Origin: Pseudomonas sp. ZH-FAD
GTDB lineage: Bacteria; Pseudomonadota; Gammaproteobacteria; Pseudomonadales; Pseudomonadaceae
Assembly (NCBI RefSeq): GCF_002803095.1
Contig: NZ_PGLR01000001.1
Coordinates: forward strand, 248,001-312,000
Direction: 5' to 3'
Length of the DNA stretch: 64,000 nucleotides
Made by a program: the position numbers and the translations under genes. Shown in pieces: positions 1 through 9,866 of this stretch. The notes beneath the pieces are model-generated. The model saw only the letters and a program-made list of their open reading frames with translations, did no database searches and had not been told where the DNA came from. Numbering within the stretch: the stretch's first letter is position 1; each line of letters begins with the position of its first letter.

Positions 1-275
1 GCAAGCTGGATGTCGGCATGCGCGTCCGCTACAGCGAAGGTTTTTCCCTGACCGTCGAAGAGGCTGCAGGTGAGGACATGACGTATCCCGCCGACTGGAA
101 GCCCTACACCGTTTACGACCTGTTCGGCAGCTACAAGGCCACCGATGCAGTCACCCTGCGCCTGGCGGTGGAGAACGTCACCGACAAGGCCTATCTGGTG
201 CCGCTCGGTGACGTACTGGCCTTCACCCTGGGGCGTGGCCGCACCGTACAGGGCACCCTGGAATACACCTTCTGA
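1..275 (+). CDS. hasR: Hemophore/heme TonB-dependent outer-membrane receptor, C-terminal end only
   Basis: The reading frame is open from the window edge (first full codon at 3) and ends at 275, so only about 90 C-terminal residues are present. They look like the last beta strands of a TonB-dependent barrel: alternating aromatic and polar residues, the family-typical ENVTDKAY stretch, and a terminal phenylalanine (EYTF) as used for outer-membrane assembly. The identity as HasR rests on position: hemophore hasA begins 87 bases downstream, followed by its exporter hasDEF, which is the usual hasR-A-D-E-F order in Pseudomonas. It would take heme from HasA at the cell surface. The specific receptor type cannot be proven from this fragment. 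Confidence 0.75.
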   Translation, partial: KLDVGMRVRYSEGFSLTVEEAAGEDMTYPADWKPYTVYDLFGSYKATDAVTLRLAVENVTDKAYLVPLGDVLAFTLGRGRTVQGTLEYTF

Positions 276-362
276 GCAGGACGACCCTTTTGCCCTCGCT
301 GGGCAAAACCGCAGCCTGGACGGGCTGCGGCAATCATGTGAAACCTTCGTTGGAGAAATAAC

Positions 363-965
363 ATGAGTCTTTCCATTACCTACAGCACCACCTACAGCGG
401 CTGGACCATCAGCGACTATCTGGCCGACTGGACCGGCTATTTCGGTGATGCCAACCACCGTGAAGGCGAGGTCGAGGATGGCGTCAACACGGGTGGTTTC
501 TATCCGGGCAGCCTCAGCGGTACTCAGTACGCCTTGACTAGCCCGAACAGCGACGCTGGCTTCATCGCCGAAGGCGACCTGAACTATACGTTGTTCGCGA
601 ATCCGGCCCATACGCTCTATGGCGAGTTGGATAGCGTTTCCCTGGGCACTGATCTTGTTTCGACGGGCTCCGGTTTCGAGTTCGCGTCGGGCGGCTGGGA
701 AGTCACCTTCAGTGGCCTCGATCTCTACAGTGCCCAGAGCGAGGGCCATGCAGGCACCGTGCACCAACTGGTGTACGGCCTGATGTCCGGAGACGCCAGC
801 GTTCTGGAGGCGACACTCAACGACCTGCTGGGCGACTACGGCGTTTCCACCGACGACACCTTCGACGCAGTCGCCGCCGCCCTGGCTGCCGGCCCGCTGA
901 GCACTGGTTCGGCCGAGCTGATCGGTGTGCCGGAGCTGGTCGACGACCTGGCCCTGGCGGCCTGA
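363..965 (+). CDS. hasA: Hemophore HasA
   Basis: This encodes a 200-residue secreted heme-binding protein that captures heme outside the cell and hands it to HasR. The known heme ligands of the family sit at exactly the expected numbers: His32, Tyr75 and the supporting His83. There is no N-terminal signal peptide. The C-terminus (ELVDDLALAA) has the acidic then hydrophobic character of an uncleaved type I secretion signal, matching the exporter genes that follow. A purine-rich GGAGAAATAAC precedes the ATG. A strong hairpin follows the gene and probably separates high hasA expression from the lower expression needed for hasD. Confidence 0.95.
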   Translation: MSLSITYSTTYSGWTISDYLADWTGYFGDANHREGEVEDGVNTGGFYPGSLSGTQYALTSPNSDAGFIAEGDLNYTLFANPAHTLYGELDSVSLGTDLVSTGSGFEFASGGWEVTFSGLDLYSAQSEGHAGTVHQLVYGLMSGDASVLEATLNDLLGDYGVSTDDTFDAVAAALAAGPLSTGSAELIGVPELVDDLALAA

Positions 966-983
966 TCTTCGGGCAATAAAAAA

Positions 984-1013
984 GGCGGCGGGGAGATCGC
1001 TCTCCCGGCCGCC
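984..1013. promoter_or_regulatory. hasA-hasD intergenic hairpin
   Basis: Arms 984-996 and 1001-1013 pair over 12 of 13 positions around a 4-base loop. No T-run follows on the plus strand, so it looks like a partial terminator or an mRNA-stability element rather than a full stop. The A-run at 978-983 lies before it. An element here would set a high hasA to hasDEF ratio. Confidence 0.55.
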
Positions 1014-1130
1014 GGCAACGACCGCCGTGGTGCTGGCCTGAACAACTCGCGCCACGGTGGTCGCACGAATTCTCGACAAGTGCCGCCCGCTGCGTCAATC
1101 GCCGCAGGCGGCGCTTCTGGGGCGCACAGC

Positions 1131-2888
1131 ATGCAACCTTCCAACGAAATCCTCGCTACACTGGCGGCTTGCCGGCGCGGCTTCGTCAGCGTCGGCGCCT
1201 TCAGCGCGGTGATCAACCTGCTGATGCTGGCCCCGGCGCTGTACATGCTGCAGGTCTACGACCGCGTGCTGGCTTCGGGCAACCACATGACCCTGGTCAT
1301 GCTGACCCTGATGGTGCTCGGTCTGTACGCCTTCATGGGCCTGCTGGAGTGGGTGCGCAGCCTGGTGGTGATTCGTCTTGGCGCGCAGATCGACCAGCAG
1401 CTTGGCGCACGCATCTACGACGCCACCTTCGATGCCAGCCTGCGCGTCGGCCGTGGCAGCAGCGCCCAGCCGCTGAACGACCTGACCAGCCTGCGCCAGT
1501 TCGCCACCGGCAATGCTCTGTTCGCGCTGTTTGACGCGCCCTGGTTCCCCCTCTATCTGGCAGTGCTATTTCTCTTCCACCCCTGGCTCGGCTGGCTGGC
1601 GTTGGGCGGCGCGGCGTTGCTGCTGGCGCTGACCTGGGCCAACCAGTGGCTGACCCGCGCGTCGCTGGCCGAGGCCGGGCAACTGGCGATCCAGGCGACT
1701 CAGGCGGCTGGATCGCACCTGCGCAACGCCGAAGCCACCGAGGCGATGGGCATGCTGGCGCGCCTGCGTCAGCGCTGGCAGGGCGAGCACGGTCGCTTCC
1801 TGCACCTGCAGAACCGCGCCAGCGAGCAGGGTGCGGCGTTCAGCGCGGCGTCCAAGGGCGTGCGCCTGGCGCTGCAGTCCTTGATGCTCGGCCTCGGCGC
1901 GCTGCTGGCCGTGGACGGGCAGATCACCGCCGGCATGATGATCGCCGGCTCCATCCTCGCCGGCCGCGTGCTCGCCCCGCTGGACCAACTGATCAATGCC
2001 TGGAAGCAGTGGAGTGGCGCGCAGCAGGCCTACCAGCGCCTGTGCGACCTGCTGCGGGCACAACCGCCGCGAGCCAGCGGCATGAGCCTGCCTGCTCCGT
2101 GTGGCGCATTGCGCGTGGAGCAACTGTCGGCCTGCGCACCGGGCTCGCGCACGCCGGTGCTGGCCGGCGTCAGCTTCGCCCTGGAGCCGGGCCAGCGCCT
2201 GGTAGTGCTGGGGCCGTCCGGTTGCGGCAAGTCCAGCCTGGCGCGCCTGCTGGTGGCGGCGCAGATGCCGTTGGCGGGCAAGGTGCGCCTGGACGGTGCT
2301 GATCTGCCGCAGTGGGACAAGGACGCGCTCGGCCCGCACCTCGGCTACCTGCCGCAGGACGTGCAACTGTTCGCCGGCAGCATCGCCGAGAACATCGCCC
2401 GCTTCGCCGAGGTCGAGGCGGACAAGGTCGTCGCCGCCGCGCAGATGGCCGGCGTGCATGAACTGATCCTGCGCCTGCCGCAGGGCTACGACACGCGCCT
2501 GGGCGAGGGCGGCGCCGGACTCTCCGGCGGGCAGAAGCAGCGCATCGGCCTGGCTCGCGCGGTCTACGGCCTGCCGGCGTTGATCGTGCTCGACGAACCC
2601 GATGCCAACCTCGACGAGGCCGGCGAGCAGGCACTGCTGGCCGCGCTCGACCGCCTGCGCGAACAAGGCCGCACCCTGGTGCTGGTCAGCCATCGCCCGG
2701 CGCTGCTCAAGGGCGCCGATCAACTGTTGCTGTTGCGTGGCGGGCAGATGCAGGCCTTCGGTCCGGCCAGTCGGGTGCTGCAGGAGTTGCAGCAGGCCGC
2801 CCGGCCAGCAACGCAGAGCACGCCGGTGCGGCGTGTCGCACCGAGCCTGAGCATAAGCTACGGCGCCATGCCGGGAGCTCAGCAATGA
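1131..2888 (+). CDS. hasD: Type I secretion ABC transporter, HasD
   Basis: This inner-membrane permease/ATPase of 585 residues exports HasA together with HasE and the TolC-like HasF. The N-terminal half carries the membrane domain (for example [20 protein letters not shown], typical of PrtD/HasD proteins). The C-terminal half is an ATPase with Walker [10 protein letters not shown] at about residue 361, signature LSGGQKQR at about 463 and Walker B LIVLDEP at about 484. I chose the ATG at 1131 because upstream residues are not family-like. The stop overlaps the hasE start as ATGA, indicating translational coupling. Confidence 0.92.
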   Translation: MQPSNEILATLAACRRGFVSVGAFSAVINLLMLAPALYMLQVYDRVLASGNHMTLVMLTLMVLGLYAFMGLLEWVRSLVVIRLGAQIDQQLGARIYDATFDASLRVGRGSSAQPLNDLTSLRQFATGNALFALFDAPWFPLYLAVLFLFHPWLGWLALGGAALLLALTWANQWLTRASLAEAGQLAIQATQAAGSHLRNAEATEAMGMLARLRQRWQGEHGRFLHLQNRASEQGAAFSAASKGVRLALQSLMLGLGALLAVDGQITAGMMIAGSILAGRVLAPLDQLINAWKQWSGAQQAYQRLCDLLRAQPPRASGMSLPAPCGALRVEQLSACAPGSRTPVLAGVSFALEPGQRLVVLGPSGCGKSSLARLLVAAQMPLAGKVRLDGADLPQWDKDALGPHLGYLPQDVQLFAGSIAENIARFAEVEADKVVAAAQMAGVHELILRLPQGYDTRLGEGGAGLSGGQKQRIGLARAVYGLPALIVLDEPDANLDEAGEQALLAALDRLREQGRTLVLVSHRPALLKGADQLLLLRGGQMQAFGPASRVLQELQQAARPATQSTPVRRVAPSLSISYGAMPGAQQ

Positions 2889-4201
2889 GCGCGCCGGCTC
2901 CGCTTCAGCCCCTGCACGCCGTCGATGCACGGGCGCCGACGCGGCTCGGCTGGTGGCTGCTGCTGGCCGGCTTCGGCGGCTTTCTGGCCTGGGCTGCACT
3001 GGCGCCGCTGGACAAGGGCGTGCCGGTGAGCGGCACGGTGATGGTCAGCGGCAATCGCCAGGCGCTGCAACACCCCACGGGTGGCACGGTGCGACGCATC
3101 CTCGCCCGTGATGGCGATGCGGTGCAGGCCGGCCAGCCCTTGCTGGAACTGGATGACCAGGCGTTGCAGGCGCAGGCCGAGGCCCTGCGCGCGCAACTGA
3201 TCGGCAGCCGCGCCAGCGCCGCGCGCCTGGCCGCCGAGCGTGACGGCGCGGCGAGCATCGACTTCGACCCCTGGCTGCTGGCACGCGCGGAGGATCCCCT
3301 GACGCTCGCCAGCCTGGAGCTGCAGCGGCAACTGTTCGCCAGCCGCCGCCAGTCCCTGGCCCTGGAGCTTGACGGCCTGGCGCAGACCCTGGCCGGCAAC
3401 GAGGCGCAACTGGGTGGTCTGCGTGCGCTGCACAGCAGCAAGCGAGCCCAGTTGCGCGTACTCGACGAGCAACTGCTGGGCCTGCGCGAGCTGGCGGCGG
3501 ACAACTACATTCCGCGCAATCGCCTGCTCGACGTCGAGCGCCAGCGTGCCGAGCTGATCGGTCTGCTGGCCGATGATGCCGGTCGTATCGGCCTGTTGCA
3601 GCGGCAGATCGCCGAGCTGCGTCTGCGCGCTGCACAGCGTCGCGAGCAGTTCCAGGAACAGGTGCGCAGCCAGTTGGCCGAGACGCAGATCCGCAGCGAA
3701 GAGCTGCACCACCGCCTGGCTGGGGTCGAGGCCGAGTTGCAGCGCACCCTGCTGCGGGCGCCGGCCAGCGGCCTGGTGGTCGGGCTCAGCGTGTTCACCG
3801 AGGGCGGAGTGGTCGCACCCGGCCAGGCGCTGCTGGAGATCGTCCCGCAGGATCAGCCGCTGCTGGTCGAGGGCCGCCTGAGCCCGGCGCTGGTGGACAA
3901 GGTGCACCCTGGCCTGCCGGTCGAGTTGCTGTTCACCGCCTTCGAGCAGCGCACCACGCCGCGGGTCGCCGGCACCCTGGAGCTGGTTTCCGCCGACCGC
4001 CTGCAGGATGAACGCAGCGGCGAGCCGTACTACGCCATCCGCATTCGTGTGGGCGAGGAGGCTCTGCAGCAACTGGCCGGCCTGCGCATTCGCCCTGGCA
4101 TGCCGGTGGAGGCCTTTATCAGCACCGGCGAGCGCTCGCTGCTCAACTACCTGTTCAAGCCGTTGCTCGATCGCACTCACCTGGCTCTGGCGGAAGACTG
4201 A
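2885..4201 (+). CDS. hasE: Type I secretion membrane fusion protein, HasE
   Basis: This is a 438-residue HlyD/PrtE-family periplasmic adaptor linking HasD to the outer-membrane channel. One membrane helix lies near residues 20-38 ([18 protein letters not shown]). A lipoyl-like half site containing [10 protein letters not shown] follows, then a long Leu/Arg/Gln-rich coiled coil at about 95-275, and a beta-barrel region with the second lipoyl half ([12 protein letters not shown]). The start overlaps the hasD stop. The length is normal for the family. It lies two bases before hasF, so the three export genes form one transcription unit. Confidence 0.92.
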   Translation: MSAPAPLQPLHAVDARAPTRLGWWLLLAGFGGFLAWAALAPLDKGVPVSGTVMVSGNRQALQHPTGGTVRRILARDGDAVQAGQPLLELDDQALQAQAEALRAQLIGSRASAARLAAERDGAASIDFDPWLLARAEDPLTLASLELQRQLFASRRQSLALELDGLAQTLAGNEAQLGGLRALHSSKRAQLRVLDEQLLGLRELAADNYIPRNRLLDVERQRAELIGLLADDAGRIGLLQRQIAELRLRAAQRREQFQEQVRSQLAETQIRSEELHHRLAGVEAELQRTLLRAPASGLVVGLSVFTEGGVVAPGQALLEIVPQDQPLLVEGRLSPALVDKVHPGLPVELLFTAFEQRTTPRVAGTLELVSADRLQDERSGEPYYAIRIRVGEEALQQLAGLRIRPGMPVEAFISTGERSLLNYLFKPLLDRTHLALAED

Positions 4202-4203
4202 CG

Positions 4204-5523
4204 ATGCGTGCGCTCTGTTTCGTGCTGTTGCAGTGCCTGGCATCGCCTGTGTACGCACTCGGTCTGCTCGACGCCTATGCCCTGGCCCTGCGCAACGACC
4301 CGAGCTTCCAGGCCGCCATCGCCGAGCGCGACGCCGGGCTGGAGAGTCAGGCCATCGGCCGCGCGGGGCTGCTGCCACGGCTGTCGTGGAGCTACAGCAA
4401 CCAGCGCAATGATTCGCAGGTGACGGCGGGCGAGCAGCGCGTGAACCGCGATTACCGCAGCTACGCCTCGGTGCTCAGCCTGCAACAGCCGCTGTTCGAC
4501 TACGCCGCCTGGGCTGACTACCGCCAGGGTGTGGCGCGCACGCTGCTGGCCGACGAGCGCTTTCGCGGACGCAGCCAGGAGTTGGCGGTGCGCCTGTTCG
4601 AGGCCTACAGCCAGGCGCTGCTGAGTGACGAACGCATCGCCCTGGCGCGCGCCCAGCGGCGTGCCCTGGTCGAGCGCCTGCAGCTCAATCAGCGTCTGCT
4701 GCGGGCCGGCGAGGGCACCCGCACCGACGAGCTGGAAACCGAGGCGCGCCTGGCTCTGGCCGAGGCCGAGCTGATCCAGGCCCAGGATGATCTGGACATC
4801 GCCCTGCGCGCGCTGGAGGCCATCGTCGGCGAGCCGCTAGCGCACAGCGACCTGCAGCCGTTGCTTGACGATTTCCCGATCCAGCCGCCACAGCCGGCGC
4901 GCTTCGAGGCCTGGCGCGATCTGGCCGTGGCCGGTAATGCCGAACTGGCGGCGCAGCGTCGCGCGGTCGAAGTAGCGGCCCAGGGCATCGAGAAACAGCG
5001 CGCCGGCCATCTGCCGACTCTGAGCCTGGTGGCCAGCAGCCGCCTGACCAGCTCCGATTCGGAAAGCGCCTACAACCAGCAGTACGATACCGACAGCATT
5101 GGCATCCAGCTCAGCGTGCCGCTGTTCGCCGGTGGCGGGGTGAGCGCGGCGACCCGCCAGGCCAGCGCCGCCCATGTGCAGGCCGGCTTCGAGCTGGACG
5201 CGCAAACGGCCGAGCTGCTCACCCGTCTGCGTCAGCAGTTCAACCTGTGCAACAGCGCCGCCGCACGGGTGCGTGCCTATCGCCTGGCCGTGAAGGCGGC
5301 CGAGACGCTGGTGCAGGCGACGCGCAAGAGCGTGGCCGGCGGCGAACGGGTCAACCTCGACGTGCTCGACGCCGAGCAGCAACTGCATGGCGCCCGCCGC
5401 GACTTGGCCGAGGCGCGCCACGGCTATCTGCGTGCCTGGCTGCAGTTGCGTTATTTGGGTGGGATATTGGGCGAAGCGGATTTGAGCCGGCTGGCGGGGT
5501 ACTTCGTCGCGAAGCAGGGCTAG
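4204..5523 (+). CDS. hasF: TolC-family outer-membrane channel, HasF
   Basis: The 439-residue product begins with a signal peptide (MRALCFVLLQCLASPVYA), then GLLDAYALALRNDPSF, the standard opening of TolC/PrtF-type efflux proteins. Two alpha-helical repeats follow, including LSVPLFAGGGVSAATRQA, which fits the TolC family strand-helix signature. It completes the HasA type I secretion system in the outer membrane. It is the last gene of the unit and is followed by a strong bidirectional hairpin shared with the convergent receptor gene. Confidence 0.9.
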   Translation: MRALCFVLLQCLASPVYALGLLDAYALALRNDPSFQAAIAERDAGLESQAIGRAGLLPRLSWSYSNQRNDSQVTAGEQRVNRDYRSYASVLSLQQPLFDYAAWADYRQGVARTLLADERFRGRSQELAVRLFEAYSQALLSDERIALARAQRRALVERLQLNQRLLRAGEGTRTDELETEARLALAEAELIQAQDDLDIALRALEAIVGEPLAHSDLQPLLDDFPIQPPQPARFEAWRDLAVAGNAELAAQRRAVEVAAQGIEKQRAGHLPTLSLVASSRLTSSDSESAYNQQYDTDSIGIQLSVPLFAGGGVSAATRQASAAHVQAGFELDAQTAELLTRLRQQFNLCNSAAARVRAYRLAVKAAETLVQATRKSVAGGERVNLDVLDAEQQLHGARRDLAEARHGYLRAWLQLRYLGGILGEADLSRLAGYFVAKQG

Positions 5524-5528
5524 CAAAG

Positions 5529-5559
5529 ACCGGAGGCGGCCATTGCGGCCGCCTCCGGT
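5529..5559. terminator. Bidirectional terminator between hasF and hxuA
   Basis: A perfect 13-bp stem (5529-5541 with 5547-5559) closes a 5-base loop in the 44-bp gap between two convergent genes. T-runs are weak on both sides, but its position and strength fit termination of both transcripts. Confidence 0.75.
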
Positions 5560-5567
5560 GGTTGGGT

Positions 5568-8180
5568 TCAGATGTCCCAGACCAGATTGATCGCGAAGTT
5601 ACGCCCCGGCTGGGTCAGGCGGTCGAGGTTGGCGGGGGCGGTTACGCCGGCCTCTCCGTTGCCGTCGTAGCCGCGCACATCGTCCCACTGCCAGTACTGT
5701 TTATCGGTCAGGTTGTACAGGCCGGCATTAACGGTGAGGTCGTCGGTCAGCTTGTAGTAGCCGGTCAGGTCGAGAACGCCATAGCCGGGCGTGGCGAACT
5801 GGCTGCCGTCGCCGGTCGGAGAGTTGAAACCGCTCTGGTCGATGCGGGTCTTGCGCTTGACCAGTGTCCAGTTCAGCAGACCGCCGAAACGCTCCTGCTC
5901 GTAGCCCAGGCCGAATACGCCGGTCAGCGGGTTGATGCTGTTCAGCGGCTCACCGGTTTCCTCATCGCGGCCACGGGCATAGGCGATCGAGCCCTGCGCA
6001 TATAGGCCCGGCAGCGCGCCGAAGTTGTCCAGGTTCAGACGACCCTTGGCTTCCGCACCGCGGATGCTGGCGCGGCTGATGTTACGGCTCTGGAAGACGG
6101 TCAGGCCGCCAGCTGTACCTACGGCATCTTCGTCGATGAAGTCGCGGTAGCGGTTGTAGAACACGGCCAGGCTGAAGCTGCCGCCTTCGAAGTTGCCGCG
6201 CAGACCGGTCTCCAGGCTGCGACTGGTTTCCGGGTCGAGGTCGGGGTTGGGCTCCACAATGTAGGGCGGGTTGTTGTTCTGGAAGCGGCCGTACATCTCC
6301 TTGGCCGTAGGTGTGCGGAAGCCTTCTGCATATTGGGCAAAACCGGTGTAGTGCTCATCGAAGGTATAGGTCACGCCGAGCTTGGGCGAAACGCGCTGCC
6401 AGGTCGTGCTCGAGTCTGTGGGTTCGAAGGTACTGCTTGCAGGGGCGCTGGCCAGGTACTCGTCGGTTAGATCGGGCTTGAGCTTGGTCCGGTCGTAGCG
6501 AACACCCGGCAGGAACGTCCACTGGTTCCAGCGGATTTGGTCTTGCAGAAATACGCCGTAGACATCGATGGTTGGATCCGGGAAGTCGCTCTGGGTGGTG
6601 AGGGTATCGCCGGCATTGTTGCTGATCGCGCCGACGGTGGGGCAGTTGGCACCCAGTGCTTGCAAGCAGACGCCATAGCCGCTGCGCTGGCCGGTGACTT
6701 CCTGACGCTTGAGGTTGAAACCGTAGGTCAGCAGGTGATCGGTTTCACTCAGGGCGAAGGCCTTGTCCAGCTGTGCGTTGAGCACCCACTGGCGATCCTT
6801 GTAGTCGGTACTGCGATAGCGCATCACGTCGCGGGTGATGGCCTGGGTAAAGAAGTTCCTGGGGGTGTAGCGCTCCTGTGTGCTCTGGTCGGTCTTGGCG
6901 ATCTGGTAGTTGAGGCTCCATTTCAGGCTGTCGGCCAGCAGACTGTCCAGCGCCAGGCTGTGCTCCAGGCCGAAGCGCTCGCGGGTGATGGTGTCGTTGC
7001 CGGCACGACTCGCGTAGTAGTTCTGCCCTGCACCGATGGTCGGCGCGTTGAATGGCCCGCCGACGGCGCTGAGTTGATTGCTGTCACGATCATCCTTGTA
7101 CTTCTCATAGGTCAGCTGCAGGCGGTCACTGCCGTTGTAGTTCCAACCCAATTTGGCCAGGACATTGGTGGTGCGTATGTCTTCCGGGTTGGCCGCTGTG
7201 CGATTCAAGCCAGTGCCGCTGTGGTTACCGTAGGATTCGGTCTCATGGCCGTTGCGCTGGGACAGGTGCAGCAGCGCATCGAAGTCCTCATGGCGACCGG
7301 CGATGGTGGCCGAGTTCAGCCAGCTTTCGTCGGCGGAGCTGTAGCCTGTCTTCAGGCGGGCACCGCCGTTACGGCCCTCTTTGATGATGTCGTCAGCATC
7401 GAGGGTGAAGTAGCTGACCGCACCACCAATGGCATTGCTGCCATACAGGGCCGAGGCCGGGCCGCGGAGAATTTCCACCCGCTTGATGATCTCCGGGTCG
7501 ACGTAGTTGCGCTGAGTGTTGGCATAGGGCCCGTAATAGAAGCTGGCAGGGATCTCGACGCCGTCGACCTGAGTCAACACCCGGTTACCATCGATGCCGC
7601 GGATGTTGTAGCCGGTGAGGCCGGAGCGCTGACCAGTGCCGCCGACGGAGACGCCAGGCTCGTCGCGTACCAGCTGCTTGATGGTGTTGATGTTGTTGCG
7701 GTCCAGGGCGGTTCGATCGCGTACGCTGACTGTGCTGGGAACGGTGTTTACATCCTGCTCGTGAAGGCTGGCAGTGACCGTCGTCGGCTGCAGTGCGAGC
7801 GATTGCGCAGGGTTCTTCACCAGCACCACGCTGCGTTCCCCAACGCTGCGGTAGCTCAAACCGGTGCCTTCGAGCAGGCGCGCCAGGGCCAGTTCCGGTG
7901 ATTGGCGGCCGCTGGTTCCCGGCGAGTCGATACCCTCGGCCAATTGTGCCGGCAGGCCGATCTGCCACCCCGTGACGTCGCTGAATGCGTTCAGCGCAGA
8001 GACCAGTGGCTGGCGCTCGATGGCGAAGCTGTAACCGCTCTGGCTCTGCTGCTGTGCCGCTGGCGCCAGCTCGGCAGCATGGGCCAGTGGCAGGCCGGCG
8101 CAGGCGATGGAGAGGGCCAGCAGCGACAGGCTGGCGGTGGACAGTCGCGGGAAATGCGGGCGCCTGGTGTGAAGGGGCAT
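5568..8180 (-). CDS. hxuA: TonB-dependent heme/hemoglobin receptor with signalling (STN) domain
   Basis: This 870-residue outer-membrane receptor has a signal peptide ending near residue 36 and a secretin/TonB short N-terminal (STN) domain at about 45-115 for signalling to an anti-sigma factor. A plug domain follows (IRGIDGNRVLTQVDGVEIP, RVEILRGPASALYGSNAIGG), then the barrel. The heme-receptor motifs are visible as FRTP near residue 620 and NPDL near 648, variants of FRAP/NPDL. Just upstream on the same strand are an anti-sigma and an ECF sigma gene, the arrangement of hxuI-hxuR-hxuA in P. aeruginosa. It probably takes heme directly, independent of HasA. A second HasR-type role is possible but less likely. 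Confidence 0.82.
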   Translation of the reverse strand: MPLHTRRPHFPRLSTASLSLLALSIACAGLPLAHAAELAPAAQQQSQSGYSFAIERQPLVSALNAFSDVTGWQIGLPAQLAEGIDSPGTSGRQSPELALARLLEGTGLSYRSVGERSVVLVKNPAQSLALQPTTVTASLHEQDVNTVPSTVSVRDRTALDRNNINTIKQLVRDEPGVSVGGTGQRSGLTGYNIRGIDGNRVLTQVDGVEIPASFYYGPYANTQRNYVDPEIIKRVEILRGPASALYGSNAIGGAVSYFTLDADDIIKEGRNGGARLKTGYSSADESWLNSATIAGRHEDFDALLHLSQRNGHETESYGNHSGTGLNRTAANPEDIRTTNVLAKLGWNYNGSDRLQLTYEKYKDDRDSNQLSAVGGPFNAPTIGAGQNYYASRAGNDTITRERFGLEHSLALDSLLADSLKWSLNYQIAKTDQSTQERYTPRNFFTQAITRDVMRYRSTDYKDRQWVLNAQLDKAFALSETDHLLTYGFNLKRQEVTGQRSGYGVCLQALGANCPTVGAISNNAGDTLTTQSDFPDPTIDVYGVFLQDQIRWNQWTFLPGVRYDRTKLKPDLTDEYLASAPASSTFEPTDSSTTWQRVSPKLGVTYTFDEHYTGFAQYAEGFRTPTAKEMYGRFQNNNPPYIVEPNPDLDPETSRSLETGLRGNFEGGSFSLAVFYNRYRDFIDEDAVGTAGGLTVFQSRNISRASIRGAEAKGRLNLDNFGALPGLYAQGSIAYARGRDEETGEPLNSINPLTGVFGLGYEQERFGGLLNWTLVKRKTRIDQSGFNSPTGDGSQFATPGYGVLDLTGYYKLTDDLTVNAGLYNLTDKQYWQWDDVRGYDGNGEAGVTAPANLDRLTQPGRNFAINLVWDI

Positions 8181-8285
8181 CGTTGTGCTCTCTGCGGGTG
8201 TCGTCGGAAGGTCAGTTAATGCGAATTGTTTGCATTGTTCTGACGGGACGAACGAAACCCTTACTGAGCGTAAAAATTCTTTTTC

Positions 8286-9302
8286 TCAGTTGAGAATCAG
8301 CAGCGATGGGTACTCTTGTAGCTGCGCCGAGGTCACCTGCGCCAGCGAGCGCATGATGTCGGCGGGGTCGCTTAGGCGATAGTTGCCGGTGATGCGCAGA
8401 TCATCCAGTTCGGCGTTGCGGTTGATGATCCAGCCGGGGTAGTAGCGGCGCAGTTCAGCCAGCACTTCGTGCAAAGGGCGGTCATCGAAGATCAGACGGC
8501 CGTGAACCCACGCCAGCTGATGGGCTGTGGCGCCGTGGATGCGCTTGCCGACACCGTCCGGGCCAACGCGGATGCTGTCGCCGCTTGCCAGGTAGATGCG
8601 CGTGTCGTTGCCGCGCGCATGCACCTCGATCTCGCCGCGTTCGACGCTGACTTCGGCGGCATCGTCGAGATAGCGCACGGAGAATGCGGTGCCGCGTACC
8701 GATATCAGAACGGGGCCAGCGGTCACCTGAAATGGACGGCTGCTGTCCTTGGCGACATCGAAATAGGCTTCGCCTCTGAGCAGCTGCGTGACGCGCTGAC
8801 TCGCGTCGATCTGGCTGGAGAACGCGCTGCCGGTGTTGAGCAGTACGTGCGAGCCATCGGCCAGATCCAGGCTCTGGCGCTGGCCGACGGCCGTGACATG
8901 ATCGGCGCGCAGGTGCAGCAGCAGATCGCTGTGCAGGGTGATGCCGACCACCAGCAGCAGCGAGGCGGCGATCGCCAGCGCTCCACCGATGCGTCGCGAG
9001 CGCTTGGGCGTCGGTTGCCTGCGCTGCTGCAGGCGCGCGGCTGCGCTGACCAGCGTGGATGATTGCCAGCACTGCTGCGCGCGCTCGAACGCCTCGGCAT
9101 TGGCAGGGGAGGCGGCCAGCCATTCGGCGAATCGCGCCCGGCAATCATCGTCCGCATCTTCCAGCAGAAGCAGCCAGTCCAGCGCCTGGCTCAGCGATGC
9201 ATCGCTGTCGGTGGGGGTTCCCTGCTGCTGGTGCATCGGGCTGTTCTCGAAACCGGGGGGCAATATTCTGGCCGAAGGTGTGGGTGAGCGATAGTCGCTC
9301 AT
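8286..9302 (-). CDS. hxuR: FecR-family anti-sigma factor / sigma regulator
   Basis: The 338-residue product has an N-terminal DUF4880 region (ALDWLLLLEDADDDCRARFAEWLAASPANAEAFERA), one membrane helix at about residues 105-130 and a periplasmic FecR domain with VRGTAFSVRY. It would receive the signal from the STN domain of the adjacent receptor and release or activate the sigma factor. The ATG overlaps the sigma stop as ATGA, so the pair is translationally coupled. About 105 bases separate it from the receptor gene; this gap should hold the sigma-dependent receptor promoter, but I found no convincing match. Confidence 0.88.
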   Translation of the reverse strand: MSDYRSPTPSARILPPGFENSPMHQQQGTPTDSDASLSQALDWLLLLEDADDDCRARFAEWLAASPANAEAFERAQQCWQSSTLVSAAARLQQRRQPTPKRSRRIGGALAIAASLLLVVGITLHSDLLLHLRADHVTAVGQRQSLDLADGSHVLLNTGSAFSSQIDASQRVTQLLRGEAYFDVAKDSSRPFQVTAGPVLISVRGTAFSVRYLDDAAEVSVERGEIEVHARGNDTRIYLASGDSIRVGPDGVGKRIHGATAHQLAWVHGRLIFDDRPLHEVLAELRRYYPGWIINRNAELDDLRITGNYRLSDPADIMRSLAQVTSAQLQEYPSLLILN

Positions 9303-9820
9303 GTCGGAGGCGCGAGGCGCTCAAGCAGGGTCATGCACAGGGTCATGATCAGTTTCAGTTCTTTCTGCACCGTGCTGGTCGACACACCGAGCTCTGCAGC
9401 GATCTCTGCGTAACCCTGGCCATGCAGACGGCTGAGGATGAAGATGCGCTGCTGGCGTTCGCTCAACTGTTCCAGTGCGTTGCCCAGTCGTTGCAGCAGG
9501 CGTTCGGCATGCAGACTGTCTTCGCTGGATGAACCCGGAGCGGGAACGGCCTGCATGATTTCGTCCGGCACGTCGTCGAGCATGGTGCGCGACTGCATGC
9601 GCTCGCGGCGCAAGTGGTCGAACGCCAGATTGCGACCCGTCTGGAAGAGAAAGGGTTCGAGGTGATCGACCGGTTTGTCGCGCAGGCTACGGGCGACCCG
9701 CAGGTAGGTTTCCTGCACCAGCTCCTCGGCGATGCTGGCGTTCTTGACGATTTTCACCAGCGTGCGCAGCAGCGGGGTGCGCTGGCTGATGAATACGCTG
9801 TCTAGATTGGGGATGGTCAC
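9299..9820 (-). CDS. hxuI: ECF (FecI-type) RNA polymerase sigma factor
   Basis: This is a 173-residue iron-starvation sigma factor. Region 2 is visible as LVQETYLRVARSL and PFLFQTGRNLAFDHLRRER. Region 4 has LEQLSERQQRIFILSRLHGQGYAEIAAELGVSTSTVQ. I chose the GTG at 9820 (MTIPNLDSVF) because a Fur-like site and a TATTAT -10 candidate lie on the more upstream ATG at 9862. Starting at 9862 would add 14 residues and put the operator inside the gene. It is divergent from the heme oxygenase gene, and iron repression through Fur is likely. Confidence 0.82.
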   Translation of the reverse strand: MTIPNLDSVFISQRTPLLRTLVKIVKNASIAEELVQETYLRVARSLRDKPVDHLEPFLFQTGRNLAFDHLRRERMQSRTMLDDVPDEIMQAVPAPGSSSEDSLHAERLLQRLGNALEQLSERQQRIFILSRLHGQGYAEIAAELGVSTSTVQKELKLIMTLCMTLLERLAPPT

Positions 9821-9847
9821 TGGCAAGCCTGGTTCGCCGACTACTTC

Positions 9848-9866
9848 GCGAATAATAATCACTTTT
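9848..9866. promoter_or_regulatory. Candidate Fur box between sigma factor and heme oxygenase
   Basis: The 19 bases match the classical Fur consensus GATAATGATAATCATTATC at 13 positions, including the run ATAATCA. The site overlaps a possible -10 (TATTAT on the minus strand) for the sigma gene and lies in the divergent region shared with the heme oxygenase gene. It fits iron repression of one or both. Confidence 0.6.

Noticed and set aside
1566..4378. Two long minus-strand frames opposite hasDEF
   Set aside because: They mirror the codon structure of the real has genes and contain no recognisable domain.
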